In this document: piece by piece, positions 1 to 10,165 of the stretch
How positions within the stretch are numbered: the stretch's first letter is position 1
How the letters are laid out: each line of letters opens with the position of its first letter
Translations under genes and position numbers: made by a program
Notes under the pieces: model-generated
Databases searched by the model: none
Told to the model about the DNA's origin: nothing
What the model saw: the letters and a program-made list of their open reading frames with translations, nothing else
Source: Acrasis kona
Lineage: Eukaryota; Heterolobosea; Eutetramitea; Acrasida; Acrasidae
Length of the DNA: 64,000 nucleotides
NCBI GenBank assembly: GCA_026419775.2
Contig: JAOPGA020000467.1
Location: forward strand, 1 to 64,000
Reading direction: 5' to 3'

Positions 1-194
1 CGGTCCTCCGAGTCTATTATATTTGATGCTTGCCCAAGCCAATTTTTCAAGTGGGTCGTCTGACGTAGGTAAGAAAGAATCTGGGACGTCAGATAGAATT
101 CCATGTGGAAAGGAAGTTTTTCTTCTTTGTCAAATCGGGCTAGTCTCCGTTCCTGCTGTTTTAGACTCACAAGCTCCTTCCCTGTCTTGTTCAT
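1..194 (-). CDS. hypothetical protein, 3' part beyond window
   Basis: An open frame on the minus strand starts at ATG 194..192 (MNKTGKELVSL) and runs off the left edge after about 64 codons. An in-frame stop lies just upstream, which fixes this ATG as the first possible start. The peptide is charged and helical (QQERRLARFDKEEKLPFHM) and continues with aromatic residues (EFYLTSQILSYLRQ). I do not recognise the family. The divergent stretch to its right is AT-rich and probably carries its promoter. Codon use and the clean start make a real gene likely; its function cannot be inferred from this part. Confidence 0.55.
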   Translation of the reverse strand, partial: MNKTGKELVSLKQQERRLARFDKEEKLPFHMEFYLTSQILSYLRQTTHLKNWLGQASNIIDSED

Positions 195-780
195 TGTTGA
201 CTGTCATTACAATTATAAACCAACACAATCAAGGATTACTTTAAATAACAGAATGGAGAAAAAATGAAAAGTGGTAAACATTTTTATTTTACAGCTCCGT
301 TAACGACTAATACTTTTGTTCTTACTTTTGCTTTTTAAAAAAATAGTCTTCGAGGTAATTTTCCATTTGCTCACTAATATCATAATAATCTAATTGTTAC
401 TTTTTCTCTTTCTATAAAATGGATTATTGGGTGGTCACAAACTATTACTCCCAACTCCTCGTTCAAAAAAGGAGTGGATCAAATTCGGAATCGCACCTCA
501 GGCTACAATGCTCATAAGGGATGGTGTTGTTGGTTTTTAATCTTGATGTATTTAGAACAACTTCTTTCCTTGCAGGGATGTTGCCTGAACGTTTTAGGTA
601 GTGTTGATAGTCGCCAAGAGGAACAGGGCATTCTTTTGTATGTGATTATTCGAATATGCATTTGTTCCTTAGATGAAAACAATTCCGTCTTTCCAGATAT
701 TGCCTGGTTCGTCTACTGTGTAACGAACCAAAACTCCGTCTCGCCTCCTTCTGTTTCACGGCATACTGGAAAGATGTTCT
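195..780. other. no confident gene
   Basis: About 590 bp without a supportable gene. Short open frames occur on both strands (a plus-strand frame at 474-797, a minus-strand stretch near 660-745), but none has a start, splice sites and protein-like composition together. The minus strand near 780-815 carries TATAAAAG followed by AATAAATAAA, which could be promoter- or poly(A)-like. Confidence 0.4.
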
Positions 781-1056
781 TTATTTATTTGTATTGATGG
801 GCCGTAGGCCTTTTATAGTGGCTTGGGTGCGCGTGGAGCGACTTGCCCCAGTTTCATTTTTGTTTGTTTGTGCTTGATGCAAATTGCTTGATTTGATTTC
901 TTCTTTTTTCTCTGCCGTGAGTCCCATAACATTTAGGAATCCAAATCCTTCTCCTGTTTTCCTGTTGTTGACGAAACGCATCTCGGCCGCTATTGTTGTA
1001 GCGTTAGTGCTAATGCCGTGTTGATGTCCGTAATTGCCCCTTTTATCACTTGGATC
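781..1056 (-). CDS. possible exon or gene fragment
   Basis: A minus-strand frame is open from 1056 to a TAA at 783..781 (about 91 codons). It starts right after an in-frame TAA (1059..1057) and its first ATG is at 981. Upstream, an ATG at 1137 opens 26 codons in the same frame before that TAA. The peptide has a Gly/Phe-rich part (GEGFGFLNVMGL) and a Lys/Gln/Asn/Thr-rich tail. No intron of the local type removes the stop in phase, so this could be a decayed gene, an exon whose partner I cannot place, or chance. Confidence 0.3.
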   Translation of the reverse strand, partial: DPSDKRGNYGHQHGISTNATTIAAEMRFVNNRKTGEGFGFLNVMGLTAEKKEEIKSSNLHQAQTNKNETGASRSTRTQATIKGLRPINTNK

Positions 1057-1165
1057 TTAATGTAAGTCCATATCCTGTGCGAACGTAAATTTTATGCAAA
1101 CATCCCGCAAAGATGTTTTTATTTTGAGAGTAGTCATTGCTTTGGCGGCATTGTAAGCTTTAATA

Positions 1166-1973
1166 ATGAGTGTAAAGGAAATTTTTGATACGGTCAGTGT
1201 CAGCGTAATTCAGTTTTTGGAGTCTCACCAAGGAGTTACAGATGTCCAGTTTTATGAACTAGAAGGAGTTAGCAACGTTTCGATTAATTTATGGGAGCAG
1301 AGGCATGGACAAACTCTCCCACACGATTTAAAATCTTTTCTGCAAATTTCAAACGGAATTATGTTAAAGTGGCAGATTAAATTGAATCCAAATGGAGAGG
1401 ACCTACAGCTTGGCAACATTTGCCTCAACCCATTAGAGAAAATTATACCAATAAATTTTTTAGAAGACTGCTTCGAGGTGGCTTATAATAATGTAACAAA
1501 AACAAGCGAAAGTGCCAGTAAAGTTTTCTCTGCTGCATTCGAACTTGATAATACGTCTGGAAAGGTTGCTCTTGTTTATCCATCAGGAAGTATTTCGGAG
1601 GTCCAAGTGTGGTATCAAGACAGCGGTTAGCTATATTCTAAATATTTATATTAATAAGTTAATAGCATTGCAATGGCATTTCATCGCACCCAACTTTATA
1701 CAGTACTTTAGACTACTAATTATGCATCTTGGCCTTCCAAACTGGCAAATGGCATTTACTGAGGTAGGACTTGATCCTATAGCGAAACAATGGTTCAGAT
1801 TTCTATCTCCAGAACGTCTAGCTATAGATCTGAAATCTAAAGTAACACAAAGTAGTATTAAACGGCGCAGGAGGAGAAATAAAAAAAAAGAAAATGGCGA
1901 AGAGGAAGAGTCGAAGAAGAAAAAGAAAAGTGTTTTGAACATGAGAAGAGTGAACGACATGTTGCAACAGTAA
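1166..1973 (+). CDS. TPGS2: tubulin polyglutamylase complex subunit 2
   Basis: Two exons, 1166..1625 and 1666..1973, joined by a 40-nt GT-AG intron in phase, give 255 aa. The N-terminal part has the SMI1/KNR4 layout (LWEQRHGQTLPHDLKSFL, then SNGIMLKW). The second exon carries the TPGS2 signature, with MHLGLPNWQMAFTEVGL followed by QWFRFLSP, and ends in a Lys/Arg-rich tail. TPGS2 belongs to the complex that adds glutamate side chains to tubulin, mostly on axonemal and centriolar microtubules. Its presence suggests cilia, flagella or modified cytoplasmic microtubules (inference). The first ATG after upstream stops was taken as start. It is co-oriented with nothing nearby and converges on the next gene. 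Confidence 0.88.
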
Positions 1974-2125
1974 GTATAGATTCTCGCTACGATGATTAAT
2001 CAATAACTAGGAGAGACAAAACTTCTGGTACCTACTCTTCATCGAAATTAAAAACAGATGTTGCCAAATCAAAGTCTGCAAGAAAATAAAGACAACATCA
2101 AAATGATTGTTTATAAATATTACAT

Positions 2126-4270
2126 TTAACCTTGCCTACCGTTCTTGTGCTGTCCAACCCATTTCACTTTTATATTCTTTTGAGGCGACGGAGTCCTAAC
2201 ATATTTAGAATTACAAAGGTTCAAGTACCAATTGATGGTAGAGTGATTATAAGTTCCCTCCCTGTGCTGGTTGAGATGTCTAACGTCAGAATACGATACT
2301 TGTACAGTCTTCGATTTGTCCTTATCCCTTTTATTTTTAGGGGAATACTCTTCAATGTCACAGTCATCATCCTCATCACCATTGTGTTCATCCACATATC
2401 TTCTTCTAGGAGAAGGAGATGCCTTGGGAGGAGGAGATGTATAAATGTCCATTTTTGACCTTACTCTAGGGGAGTTTTGATTTGGAGTTTGCTTTTGGAC
2501 CAAACGCTTTGGAGGAGAAACATCTCTATCAACATCATAATGTCTAGGATGTACACGTTCCGAACTAAGAGGTACTCTAGGAGAGTATTCTTGTGGAAAA
2601 TGTCTAGGCGATCGCATTGGAGATGAATTGGCCGCTATCTCATCATACACCCTTGGTGATTCATGACCAGCAACACGTCGAGGAGATTCAAAAACAGGAG
2701 CTGCTGTCGTGCGCCTAGGTGATTCGAAAACAGGAGCACGCCTAGGTGAGTCTAAAAAAGAAGCTCGTTTCGGACTATCCATTGGTTTTTGACGCGGAGA
2801 AGACCTTTTCGGAGAGAATCTATTGTGCTCACTATTGTTACTTCGTAGCGATTGTGAGCTACGAGAAGACAATCTAGGAGACATGTATTCTTTTGGAGGA
2901 GAACCGAAATTGTCCTTTTTTAGATTATCAGCTAGAGATTGTGCAGTGTATGATAATGTTCCAGTGGCTATATACGGCTGTCCAGTATTAAAGCTTTCTG
3001 GGAACTGTAACTTTACGTTGTGCTCCGAATCATCTGTATATGAATCCTGTAGCTCGTTGCTGACAACTTGATCAGAACTGTACGCTGCCATATCAGAGTT
3101 TTTCGAGTGGATGGTACTGTTCACCAACTGCTCTGTGCTGAGACTAAGTTCTCTTATAATATCTTGAAAAGATACATTGTCCTTATTGCCATCTTGTGGT
3201 GGGCTATATACACGAGATGATTCGTGGTTCTCATCTACGAACGAGTCGTTGAAGAGGTTGATGGGTTGGTTCGATACGGATACGAACTCTTCAGAAGCTC
3301 TACTCGTAAGTGGTGGAGTATAATTGTGCCTAGGCGACGACACCTCCATATACGATATTTTTTTGTTTTTTCTGGGCGTACTGTGGTTGGAAGTAGGCGA
3401 TGCTAGTTTTTCTTTTGTTGGTTGTGATGTGGATTGTTTCATTCTCAACTGTTCAATGTTTTGTAGGAGATGTGGGAACAATTTCTGCGCGAGGTCAGAA
3501 ATCTCCGTTTCATTTAACGATGGTTGAGGCGATATGTTACCGTTGTGAATGAGCCTATCTACTGGTTTTGTTGGCGTGGGTGTATTAGACGGTACTGTTT
3601 TTGTTTGCGAGTGATATGTCTTTATTTTTTCGGTGTGTGTTAGATGGGGCTCTGCTGTATTTAAACCAGAACTGTAGTATGATTCTTGTTCGTCGTTGTT
3701 TAGGTTTAAAGTTGCAAACTCGTCTTTTAATAATCTACTGCTCTCTTTGATGAGATGTTTAATGTCTTTCGATCTTTCTCTTGAATTTTTTGGCGGTGAG
3801 GTCACGCTTTCGTAGTTATTCTAAAAGGTTAAATGACTATTTTTTCGCTTTTGCTGGCCTTACGCGCTCTTGTCGGACTCTGTTTATTAGTACATCTACA
3901 TTCTTTGGAGGCGAACTTTGATTTTAAGAAGATTTGAAAAAATAAGTATCTGTCAAACCTTTGAGAATTATATTGGTCCAACCATTCCAATCTATCCAAC
4001 CTAGAATGTATATCTCCTACTTTTGTTTGTGCATTTCGATAAAATTCATTCGTCTTATTGGTTAATTGATATTAGATATAACAGCTTAATTACATCGTAT
4101 AAACTTTGGTAAACATCGCTTCCCTTCTCCTCCAGTTCTAGATAAGATCTTCTCGCATCTGGTGGATCATTAAGTGGAACCTGACTTTCTTGACTATCCC
4201 AACTGCTGTAGGCGTATCTATAGTTCCCGTTCCTACCATCAATCCTCTGAGCTTCAGCATGACTCCTCAT
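2126..4270 (-). CDS. Ser-Pro-Arg-rich coiled-coil protein
   Basis: Four exons, complement(2126..3820, 3864..3915, 3959..4053, 4094..4270), with introns of 43, 43 and 40 nt, all in phase, give about 672 aa. The start is the first ATG (4270); the frame upstream is open but has no ATG. The N-terminal 100 residues include a short helical segment (HSRLDRLEWLDQYNSQ). Two SPPKN motifs flank the exon 3/4 junction, which supports the splicing. Most of the rest is disordered, with many S-P-R/S-P-K sites (DSPRRAP, ESPRR, YSPRVP) typical of proline-directed kinase targets, then an acidic block and a Trp-containing C-terminus. I recognise no family; a cytoskeletal or cell-cycle phosphoprotein is a guess. 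It is head-to-head with PSTK, with 86 bp between starts. Confidence 0.7.
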
Positions 4271-4356
4271 AATGCCGCCCTTGAAAAGTGATTGAATTAT
4301 GTAATGCAACGGTTTCTTTACAATCAACTAAAGTAAAAAACAATTTGAACTAGAAC

Positions 4357-5169
4357 ATGGTAGTTCTTGCAATGATTTGTGGACTACCAGGATCAGGGAA
4401 GACTACTTTGTGCGAATTCTACAAAAACAATCATCAAGACGTGATTCATATATGCTTTGACCACCTACACAAAGAATTATATGGGGATTCGTTTGTTCCT
4501 GAACAATGGAAACAATGCAGACACGATATGTTTTTACTGGTCGAAAAGATATTGGGCATTAACAACCTGCCAAACACCAAAATTGACGAATACATTAGCA
4601 AGTACAACTTCTTAGAAGCCATGACTGAAACAACAACTGTTTTGGTCGACGATAATTTTTATTATCAAAGTATGCGGAGATCCTACAAAAGATCATGTGC
4701 AGAAAATTCCTGCCGGTTGTTAATAGTAGAGCTATTGGCCCCAATACAATTGTGCATATCAAGAAACCAACAAAGAGCCCTACATTCAGTTGTACCAACT
4801 GATGTTATAACATCGATGCAGGAGAAGAAATGTAGTAGTGCTTCTTTTATTGATGTTACAAATCTGAGCACAGAGCAGGCTGCACAACACCTACATACCC
4901 TAATAGACATGGCGACTGTTCCGAAAACAAAGACTGTGGATGAATACCAGAGACTACAAGATAAGATTGAGACAAGCAAGAATCTCACCCATCAAATGGA
5001 CATTCTTTTGAGAAAGAGAATTGGAGTGCTGATTCAAACGCGCAAACATGACCCATGCTTTATAAAAAATGTAAATGCTCATAAAAAGAAGCTTCTCCAA
5101 CAATATTCTTCTGATCCTAACTCGTTCAATCCATTACATATGCTAGACCTCTACGCAAATGAATTGTAG
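4357..5169 (+). CDS. PSTK: L-seryl-tRNA(Sec) kinase
   Basis: Single exon of 270 aa. The Walker A motif is at the very start (CGLPGSGKTT, residues 8-17). The family hallmark DDNFYYQSMRRSYKR follows near residue 97, and the lid/anticodon-side region has RNQQR. PSTK phosphorylates Ser-tRNA(Sec), and SepSecS then converts the phosphoseryl-tRNA to Sec-tRNA(Sec) in archaea and eukaryotes. Its presence means the organism probably makes selenoproteins, so some in-frame TGA codons in this genome may be sense. The length fits archaeal-type and protist PSTK. ATG 4357 lies just before the P-loop, as in relatives. The closest alternative, Elongator-associated KTI12, has a similar P-loop but lacks the DDNFYYQSMR pattern in this form. 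Confidence 0.85.
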   Translation: MVVLAMICGLPGSGKTTLCEFYKNNHQDVIHICFDHLHKELYGDSFVPEQWKQCRHDMFLLVEKILGINNLPNTKIDEYISKYNFLEAMTETTTVLVDDNFYYQSMRRSYKRSCAENSCRLLIVELLAPIQLCISRNQQRALHSVVPTDVITSMQEKKCSSASFIDVTNLSTEQAAQHLHTLIDMATVPKTKTVDEYQRLQDKIETSKNLTHQMDILLRKRIGVLIQTRKHDPCFIKNVNAHKKKLLQQYSSDPNSFNPLHMLDLYANEL

Positions 5170-5441
5170 GTGACCAAGTATTTGATAAAGTGACATCCTG
5201 GTGAATCTAAAGTTAACAACCACTGTCATTATTAATAAATGAAACACAACAATTCATACCACACTTTAATGTTTGATTTTTCCAGAAGTGCAATTAATTT
5301 TGAACGTTAAGTAAAATGGCGGCATGAAAAAAATTTTGTTGAGGATGCGAAATGCTTCGTTGCTTTATTTTACAAGTTACAAAAGGTAGGCACCCACAAA
5401 AGCACTCTAATTAGAGTAAGTGAATGTCATAAACATAACAT

Positions 5442-5654
5442 TTAGTTATCTGTACATGCCGTTCGGTCGAACAAGCACCTCGTAAGGATATTAGACTGGC
5501 TAAGCGGGCTCTTAACGGGACTGCATTCTCCGTCTGACACTTCCTCTATCTCTATTGTCAAGAACTTCTCCATGAGCTTCTTTTGTTCGAGCTTTATGCA
5601 TGCCAGCGTCTCAACATCTCCTTTGGTCTGGTGAACTTGAGCAGTGGATGGCAT
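5442..5654 (-). CDS. small hypothetical ORF
   Basis: Minus-strand frame of 70 codons from ATG 5654 (MPSTAQVHQTKGD) to 5442; the open frame extends further upstream without an ATG. The peptide has a helical Lys/Glu stretch (CIKLEQKKLMEKFLTIEIEE) and a Ser-Pro-rich end. No family is recognised. It could be a short gene or the last exon of one whose 5' part was disturbed; the flanks (5170-5441 and 5655-5995) show nothing else. Confidence 0.35.
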   Translation of the reverse strand: MPSTAQVHQTKGDVETLACIKLEQKKLMEKFLTIEIEEVSDGECSPVKSPLSQSNILTRCLFDRTACTDN

Positions 5655-5995
5655 GATGTGCAAGCTTGTTTGTTCGACCTTTGATTTATTGGTTGGGAAA
5701 AATTTAAAAATAAACCAGTTACCCCTCTTCCATAATAAAAATTTCTCTATTTTTAACTGGGAAACTTCTATAATTTGACAAGGTCGTTCCTTTTTTAATC
5801 TTCCTAAATCTTCCGTCACCTATTAAATTTACAGTCGGGAAAATTTTGAACAACAATTTCAATAAAAAGGATACTAATAATCAAGTTATGTATGTATGCC
5901 GTGAAGTCTACTTGATTACTTTCATCAATCTTCAAACCTATCGTAACTTTTTTCAAAGAAATCGGAGTTATTAAGTAACCCTAATCATCTTCTAG

Positions 5996-6247
5996 GGTGA
6001 ACGTCTTTATTTTCTTGCTCTTCTCTTTTGTTGGGGAACTTTCGATCCGTCCAAGGAAAATGAAGATGCTCTTGAACTGATGAGTGGTTATGGAGGTATT
6101 ATTGCTCCCAAGTTGGAATTTCCGATATTTATGGACTGTAACCCTCTTCTATTAATATATTTTATGGAATTTGTCCATAATCAGGAGTTTGTAATCATTC
6201 AAAAACTATGTCATGAACGTTCGAAAGAACGCAGATACATAATGTAA
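5996..6247 (+). pseudogene. host gene fragment broken by LTR insertion
   Basis: After a splice-acceptor-like TTCTAG (5995), a plus frame stays open for 83 codons with clearly protein-like composition (GERLYFLALLFCWGTF, then SGYGGIIAPKLEFPIF and HNQEFVIIQKLCHERSKE). It runs straight into the LTR that begins at 6243 and stops two codons later at TAA 6245..6247. Upstream, 5890-5975 has another short coding-like stretch (VYLITFINLQTYRNFFQ), but I could not join it by a normal intron. The best reading is the remnant of a gene truncated by the retrotransposon. The family is unknown. Confidence 0.45.
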
Positions 6248-6430
6248 ATAAATAATCGTATACACTGGTATAATAAGTACACGGTGTTACACGATCAATA
6301 AGCTTAGTTTATTTGTTTCACAATCTATCCCTTTTATACTGTGACCGGGGTTCCTCGGATGCACACGTGCATTCTTGAATAGCACTGCAAGTATGTATTG
6401 TAACTCATTCTGATTACAACACTCCCAACA
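6243..6430 (-). repeat. LTR, 188 bp
   Basis: On the minus strand the sequence begins TGTTGGGAGTGTTG and ends TTACA, the TG...CA ends expected of an LTR. It contains a TATA box (CAGTATAAAAGGG) followed about 35 bp later by AATAAA, the usual promoter/poly(A) order in short LTRs. No second copy lies in this window. Confidence 0.7.
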
Positions 6431-6473
6431 CAATAAGATAAATAAAATATATAAGAACCTAATCTCTGTTAGG

Positions 6474-6677
6474 ACGTAGGGCGATGCTGGGTAATCGTAC
6501 CCTCGTAAGAACCTCTCGAAAGGACGTAGAGTGGAGCTAGGTATCCATACCCTCGTAAAATTGTTATATGTTAGACCTCTAGTTAGGACGTAGGGTGGAG
6601 CTAGGTATCCAAACCCTCGTGAACCTCACATCAGTGCAGGACGTAGGGAAACCAACTATAATGGTAAAAACCCTCGT
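6474..6677 (-). repeat. four tandem stem-loops with covarying stems
   Basis: Units lie at 6474-6506, 6524-6556, 6588-6620 and 6641-6677. On the plus strand each reads ACG-T-AGGG ... CCCT-CGT. The outer arms pair in all four, with one mismatch in unit 2. Inside is a second 4-bp stem whose sequence differs but still pairs: CGAT/ATCG in unit 1, TGGA/TCCA in units 2 and 3, ACCA/TGGT in unit 4. The loops of units 1-3 are GCT(A/G)GGTA. Paired changes point to selection on RNA or single-strand DNA structure. The array lies between the integrase stop and the LTR. Confidence 0.7.
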
Positions 6678-6707
6678 TATCTCTACTTATTTGAGTCATA
6701 AATCTGA

Positions 6708-7480
6708 CTAAGTATATCTACTAGGCTTGCGTATCGTACGTTTTGCCTTTCCAACAGCTATCGAACCATCGGTATCAATAACTTTATTTCTAATGACTCC
6801 TGGAATCGGGAATGATTTTTCTTTCTGATTATCAATACCATTTTCATCTGATTCTTCTGACTCTGAAACTTCTTCAGTATATTTGGGACGGTCCAGTAGT
6901 GTTTGACCTTTATTGAGTTTAACTCTCTTCAGATAGTTCGCTGGAACTTTAATGTTGTTCTGTACATTATTCTTGATGATGTACTCGCCATTGATTGGAG
7001 TTTCTTCGACTATCTCATACGGTCCTTCGTAAACTGGTTCTCCTTTACGTTTCCTTGGGTTGCGTAACATCACAGTCTCTTCAGGTTTGTGTGTGTCTGT
7101 TTTCTTGTGATATTTAGTTTTCTCGAACGCGTTTACTCTCATTTTGTACAATAATCCTGGTACAATCTCCTTATGAGTTTCCCAAAATTATAACATTTGT
7201 TTTCATTCTTTCTCCATTGATTTTTCATCCTTTTCTGATGGCGTCGCAAAATTGAATGGTACTCTTCCAAACATGAGTGAGAATGGAGTTGCCATTAATT
7301 CGGAGTGAATTCTACTATTCATTGCAAACATGCATGCTGGTATCAAGTCTTCCCAATAATCGTTGTATGTTTTATGTTTCAACGATAAACTTAACTTATG
7401 TAATAAAGTACGAATGATCTTGTTATTATTCTCGACTAGACCATTGGCATGGTGATTATACGCGATAACTTTAGCTTATT
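6708..7480 (-). pseudogene. retrotransposon integrase, C-terminal part
   Basis: The minus frame from about 7476 carries the last part of the integrase core (NHHANGLVENNNKIIRTLL, which holds the catalytic Glu region of D,D-35-E), followed by MNSRIHSELMATPFSLMFGR, typical of Ty3/gypsy. Two in-frame stops (TGA, TAA near 7185-7200) interrupt it. The frame then resumes with KMRVNAFEK and a GPY/F-like domain (GEPVYEGPYEIVEE, then VPANYLKRVKLN), ending at 6708. The two catalytic Asp residues are missing with the deleted 5' part. Non-functional. Confidence 0.8.
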
Positions 7481-7654
7481 GCAATGTCACCTTGATTACA
7501 ATAATAAATCACGTGATGCAAGAGTAGAAGAATGAGCACTACAAAGAAGACACATTATTATTTAACTTTAATATCACATGCTTAACACGAATTTATTGTT
7601 TTAGTGTGAAACCCAAAAAATATCGAACGGCTCATACGGTAATCTATTGTAAGG

Positions 7655-10165
7655 ATGCAAAAAGACGATGGAACACCACTGCCACAAGAATTCGTCGAAA
7701 GAAACAAGCTAAGATTGTCACGCAATATTAAACATCTGAGTGTTAGTTTCAAAGAGGTTTCTCCAAAGTCTGGCGGTTTCAAGTTCTCTCAATCTAAAAA
7801 CTCTGCAAGAAATGCAATAAGACAGAGTAAAGTTCCACGAAACAGTTTAACAAAGACAGAAACAATTAGAGTTATATCAAACGATAGCGGTATGTCAGTG
7901 ATGTTACAGAAATGCTCCAACATTAAAAAATTGAGTGGTACATTTCGATTCTCCACCCACCTTAAATCTCATTCTGGAGTTTTTCACGTACAAATCGATA
8001 ACATTTCTTCCTTTGTGAATAATTTTTATGCTGTCAAGCTTTCAGTACATCAGGGCATTTCTCTTCATCGGGATTCTTATTATATTGGTCATAAAAGAAG
8101 AGCTCCCTATATTTATTCAGCAGCTCCGAAGAAAAATAGGAACGATGGAACTCCCACCAGTGTGGTATCTCCCCAAAATCTATTACTTACTCCTATGTCG
8201 TCAGAGGACGATGATAGTATTATACTTGATCTGTACAATAAAGGAATTAGAAGTGCTAGGTCGCCTAACTTTGATTTTGAAATATTTGAAAGGGGCTTTG
8301 ATGATAGTTTGCTATCGCCCAGTGATTTAGAACATACCATTAATATAAATAATGAGAACTCTAACGCGCAATCTTCAATGTTAGACAAAGACTGCGCTCG
8401 ATTTGACGCTATGATTGTTATACCACCATACAGCGACGAGATGCCTGTAACTACAATTACTTGCACAGATATGTTTAATAACCAAATACTTGATGAGGTC
8501 AAACTGATTGTTAGCGAATGCTATGGAATTATTACCTCTTCTTCCATTAGATTTGTTCAAGGTAAATCTACAGCGGAAGAATGGTATATAGGTGGGAAAG
8601 AATGGCAAACAGCACCAGAGTCTTTACGTCTACCGGGTCCAGGTAGCTACAGGGTGTTGATAACATCCAATTGTATAGTATCGTGGAAGTTTCGTTTCGA
8701 GTTCAAATATAATGATCGAGTGATAGCTGAGTCGTCTAGCGATCACTTACAAGTAATAGCTCAGAGTGACATATTCACTTATCATCCAGGGCAAGACTCA
8801 AATGTACAAATCAGGGTATATGTACCCCCTAGTGCCTCTGAAGAGGATAATGTGACGATATATCTAGTTAATTTGTACCAAGGATTAGATTACTTTGAAC
8901 AAAGAACAGAAGTGCAGCCCATCGACGAGTTAATCAGTGTAATAAAAGCCCGTAATATAGAACAAGTAACAGAATGCTTGGAGCCTTCTAATCTATCTAG
9001 AATTCAAGAGTGTGTTCCGATATTACCAAAAGCACGTATGCCTTGCCATGTTGAAGAATTCCAAAACTTATTGTGGCAGCAATTTGAGCGCGATTTGATA
9101 AATTATCAAAAGAATTTGCAGTTGGAGATACAGCAGAGAATAAGGTTAGATACATTACTGCGCACTAGTAGAGATGTTACTGTAACTGTGATTTCGAAGT
9201 TATTGACTAAGCTAACAAGTCATGATACTTTAGATACTGAAAGCCTGGCAATATGTGATCGCGCGAAAGCGGTAATATGCTTTATAAACCTTGCTTCTCA
9301 TATGCGCAAGCATAAGGCCTTTGATATAAAGAAAAGGATTATAGAGCCTCTAGACCAATATATAGCAAGCATGAAGGAGCCGTACCCAATTTTAGAGGAT
9401 ACATTGGAGTCGGTAATCGAATATCACTTACAAAAAAAGAATGAGAGTTCAGAACCTGACAGAATAGAAGTGGCAGAGGATACTTGGTCCCCATATGCGG
9501 ATATTAAATCACCATCATCACCCGCAGTCAATCAATCCATATTTGAAGAAGCAGTTAATACAATACATCGAGAATACATGATGGCCGATGACATTTTGGA
9601 AAATATATCCAGTGATAAGTTATTGCCTCTACTAAGAATTGTTATGAAGCATTTAATATTGTATTTTAAAGAGCACTCTAACACAACAAGTGCGAATGAG
9701 TTGGCCAGTGCTCAGCACTGTGGTAACGAATTATGGGTCACAACATCACAGCAAACCACTGTATATAGGGGATATCATATCGGCCACCTTATACGATGTC
9801 AATTGTGCAAATTGATTCATGCATTATTGTCCGATGGCCTCAAATTTAACGCAGACACTCCATGGACTGTCGTGTCGCAATTTTGTAAGCAGCAGCCAAT
9901 AGCGAGCGAATACTATTCCATATACCTCACCATAGATACATTCATCCGGGGCCAAGAATCGGTTCAATTTGAATCGTTTTTGTGCGAGTGCGTTAATAGG
10001 AGAATGTTGTCGGAACTATTACGTGCCATGGCGAGAGATCCAAAAACAGATCGCTTATACAAAACAGACGCACCATTCATCAACACATTCCAGTTATCAC
10101 AAATGACAGACTTGTTGAAGGAATATTTAGAGTGTCTACCCATTAGTGTATTTATAAAAATTTAA
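7655..10165 (+). CDS. RUN-domain-like protein
   Basis: Single exon of 836 aa. The N-terminal 250 residues are basic and partly disordered. Residues about 250-430 look beta-rich ([20 protein letters not shown]), possibly an Ig- or C2-like fold. About 450-640 is helical. The C-terminal 190 residues resemble a RUN domain: [15 protein letters not shown], then PWTVVSQFC, a helix with [14 protein letters not shown], and [18 protein letters not shown] at the end. RUN domains usually bind Rab/Rap GTPases or motors in endosome and lysosome traffic. The assignment rests on pattern, not alignment. Its TAA stop overlaps the GPN1 stop on the other strand. The start is the first ATG; TATA-like and AT-rich sequence lies upstream. 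Confidence 0.6.
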   Translation: MQKDDGTPLPQEFVERNKLRLSRNIKHLSVSFKEVSPKSGGFKFSQSKNSARNAIRQSKVPRNSLTKTETIRVISNDSGMSVMLQKCSNIKKLSGTFRFSTHLKSHSGVFHVQIDNISSFVNNFYAVKLSVHQGISLHRDSYYIGHKRRAPYIYSAAPKKNRNDGTPTSVVSPQNLLLTPMSSEDDDSIILDLYNKGIRSARSPNFDFEIFERGFDDSLLSPSDLEHTININNENSNAQSSMLDKDCARFDAMIVIPPYSDEMPVTTITCTDMFNNQILDEVKLIVSECYGIITSSSIRFVQGKSTAEEWYIGGKEWQTAPESLRLPGPGSYRVLITSNCIVSWKFRFEFKYNDRVIAESSSDHLQVIAQSDIFTYHPGQDSNVQIRVYVPPSASEEDNVTIYLVNLYQGLDYFEQRTEVQPIDELISVIKARNIEQVTECLEPSNLSRIQECVPILPKARMPCHVEEFQNLLWQQFERDLINYQKNLQLEIQQRIRLDTLLRTSRDVTVTVISKLLTKLTSHDTLDTESLAICDRAKAVICFINLASHMRKHKAFDIKKRIIEPLDQYIASMKEPYPILEDTLESVIEYHLQKKNESSEPDRIEVAEDTWSPYADIKSPSSPAVNQSIFEEAVNTIHREYMMADDILENISSDKLLPLLRIVMKHLILYFKEHSNTTSANELASAQHCGNELWVTTSQQTTVYRGYHIGHLIRCQLCKLIHALLSDGLKFNADTPWTVVSQFCKQQPIASEYYSIYLTIDTFIRGQESVQFESFLCECVNRRMLSELLRAMARDPKTDRLYKTDAPFINTFQLSQMTDLLKEYLECLPISVFIKI

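Larger units (their letters stand above)
6243..7480 (-). mobile_element. LTR retrotransposon remnant, 3' end
   Basis: Read on the minus strand, the element holds the C-terminal half of a Ty3/gypsy-type integrase (7480-6708), a block of four tandem hairpins (6677-6474) and one LTR (6430-6243). Everything upstream (gag, protease, RT, 5' LTR) is gone, with the break near 7480. Host sequence before the LTR ends in CATAA, a candidate 5-bp target duplication that cannot be confirmed because the other end is missing. No clear polypurine tract is seen just inside the LTR. Confidence 0.75.

Noticed and set aside
1646-1960. Minus-strand Leu/Phe/Ser-rich ORFs opposite TPGS2
   Set aside because: Antisense shadow of the Lys-rich TPGS2 tail.
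3837-4053. Unspliced minus frame ending KASKSEK as the end of a separate small gene
   Set aside because: Splicing two 43-nt introns joins this exon in phase to the Ser-Pro-Arg protein and creates the repeated SPPKN motif, which is the simpler reading.
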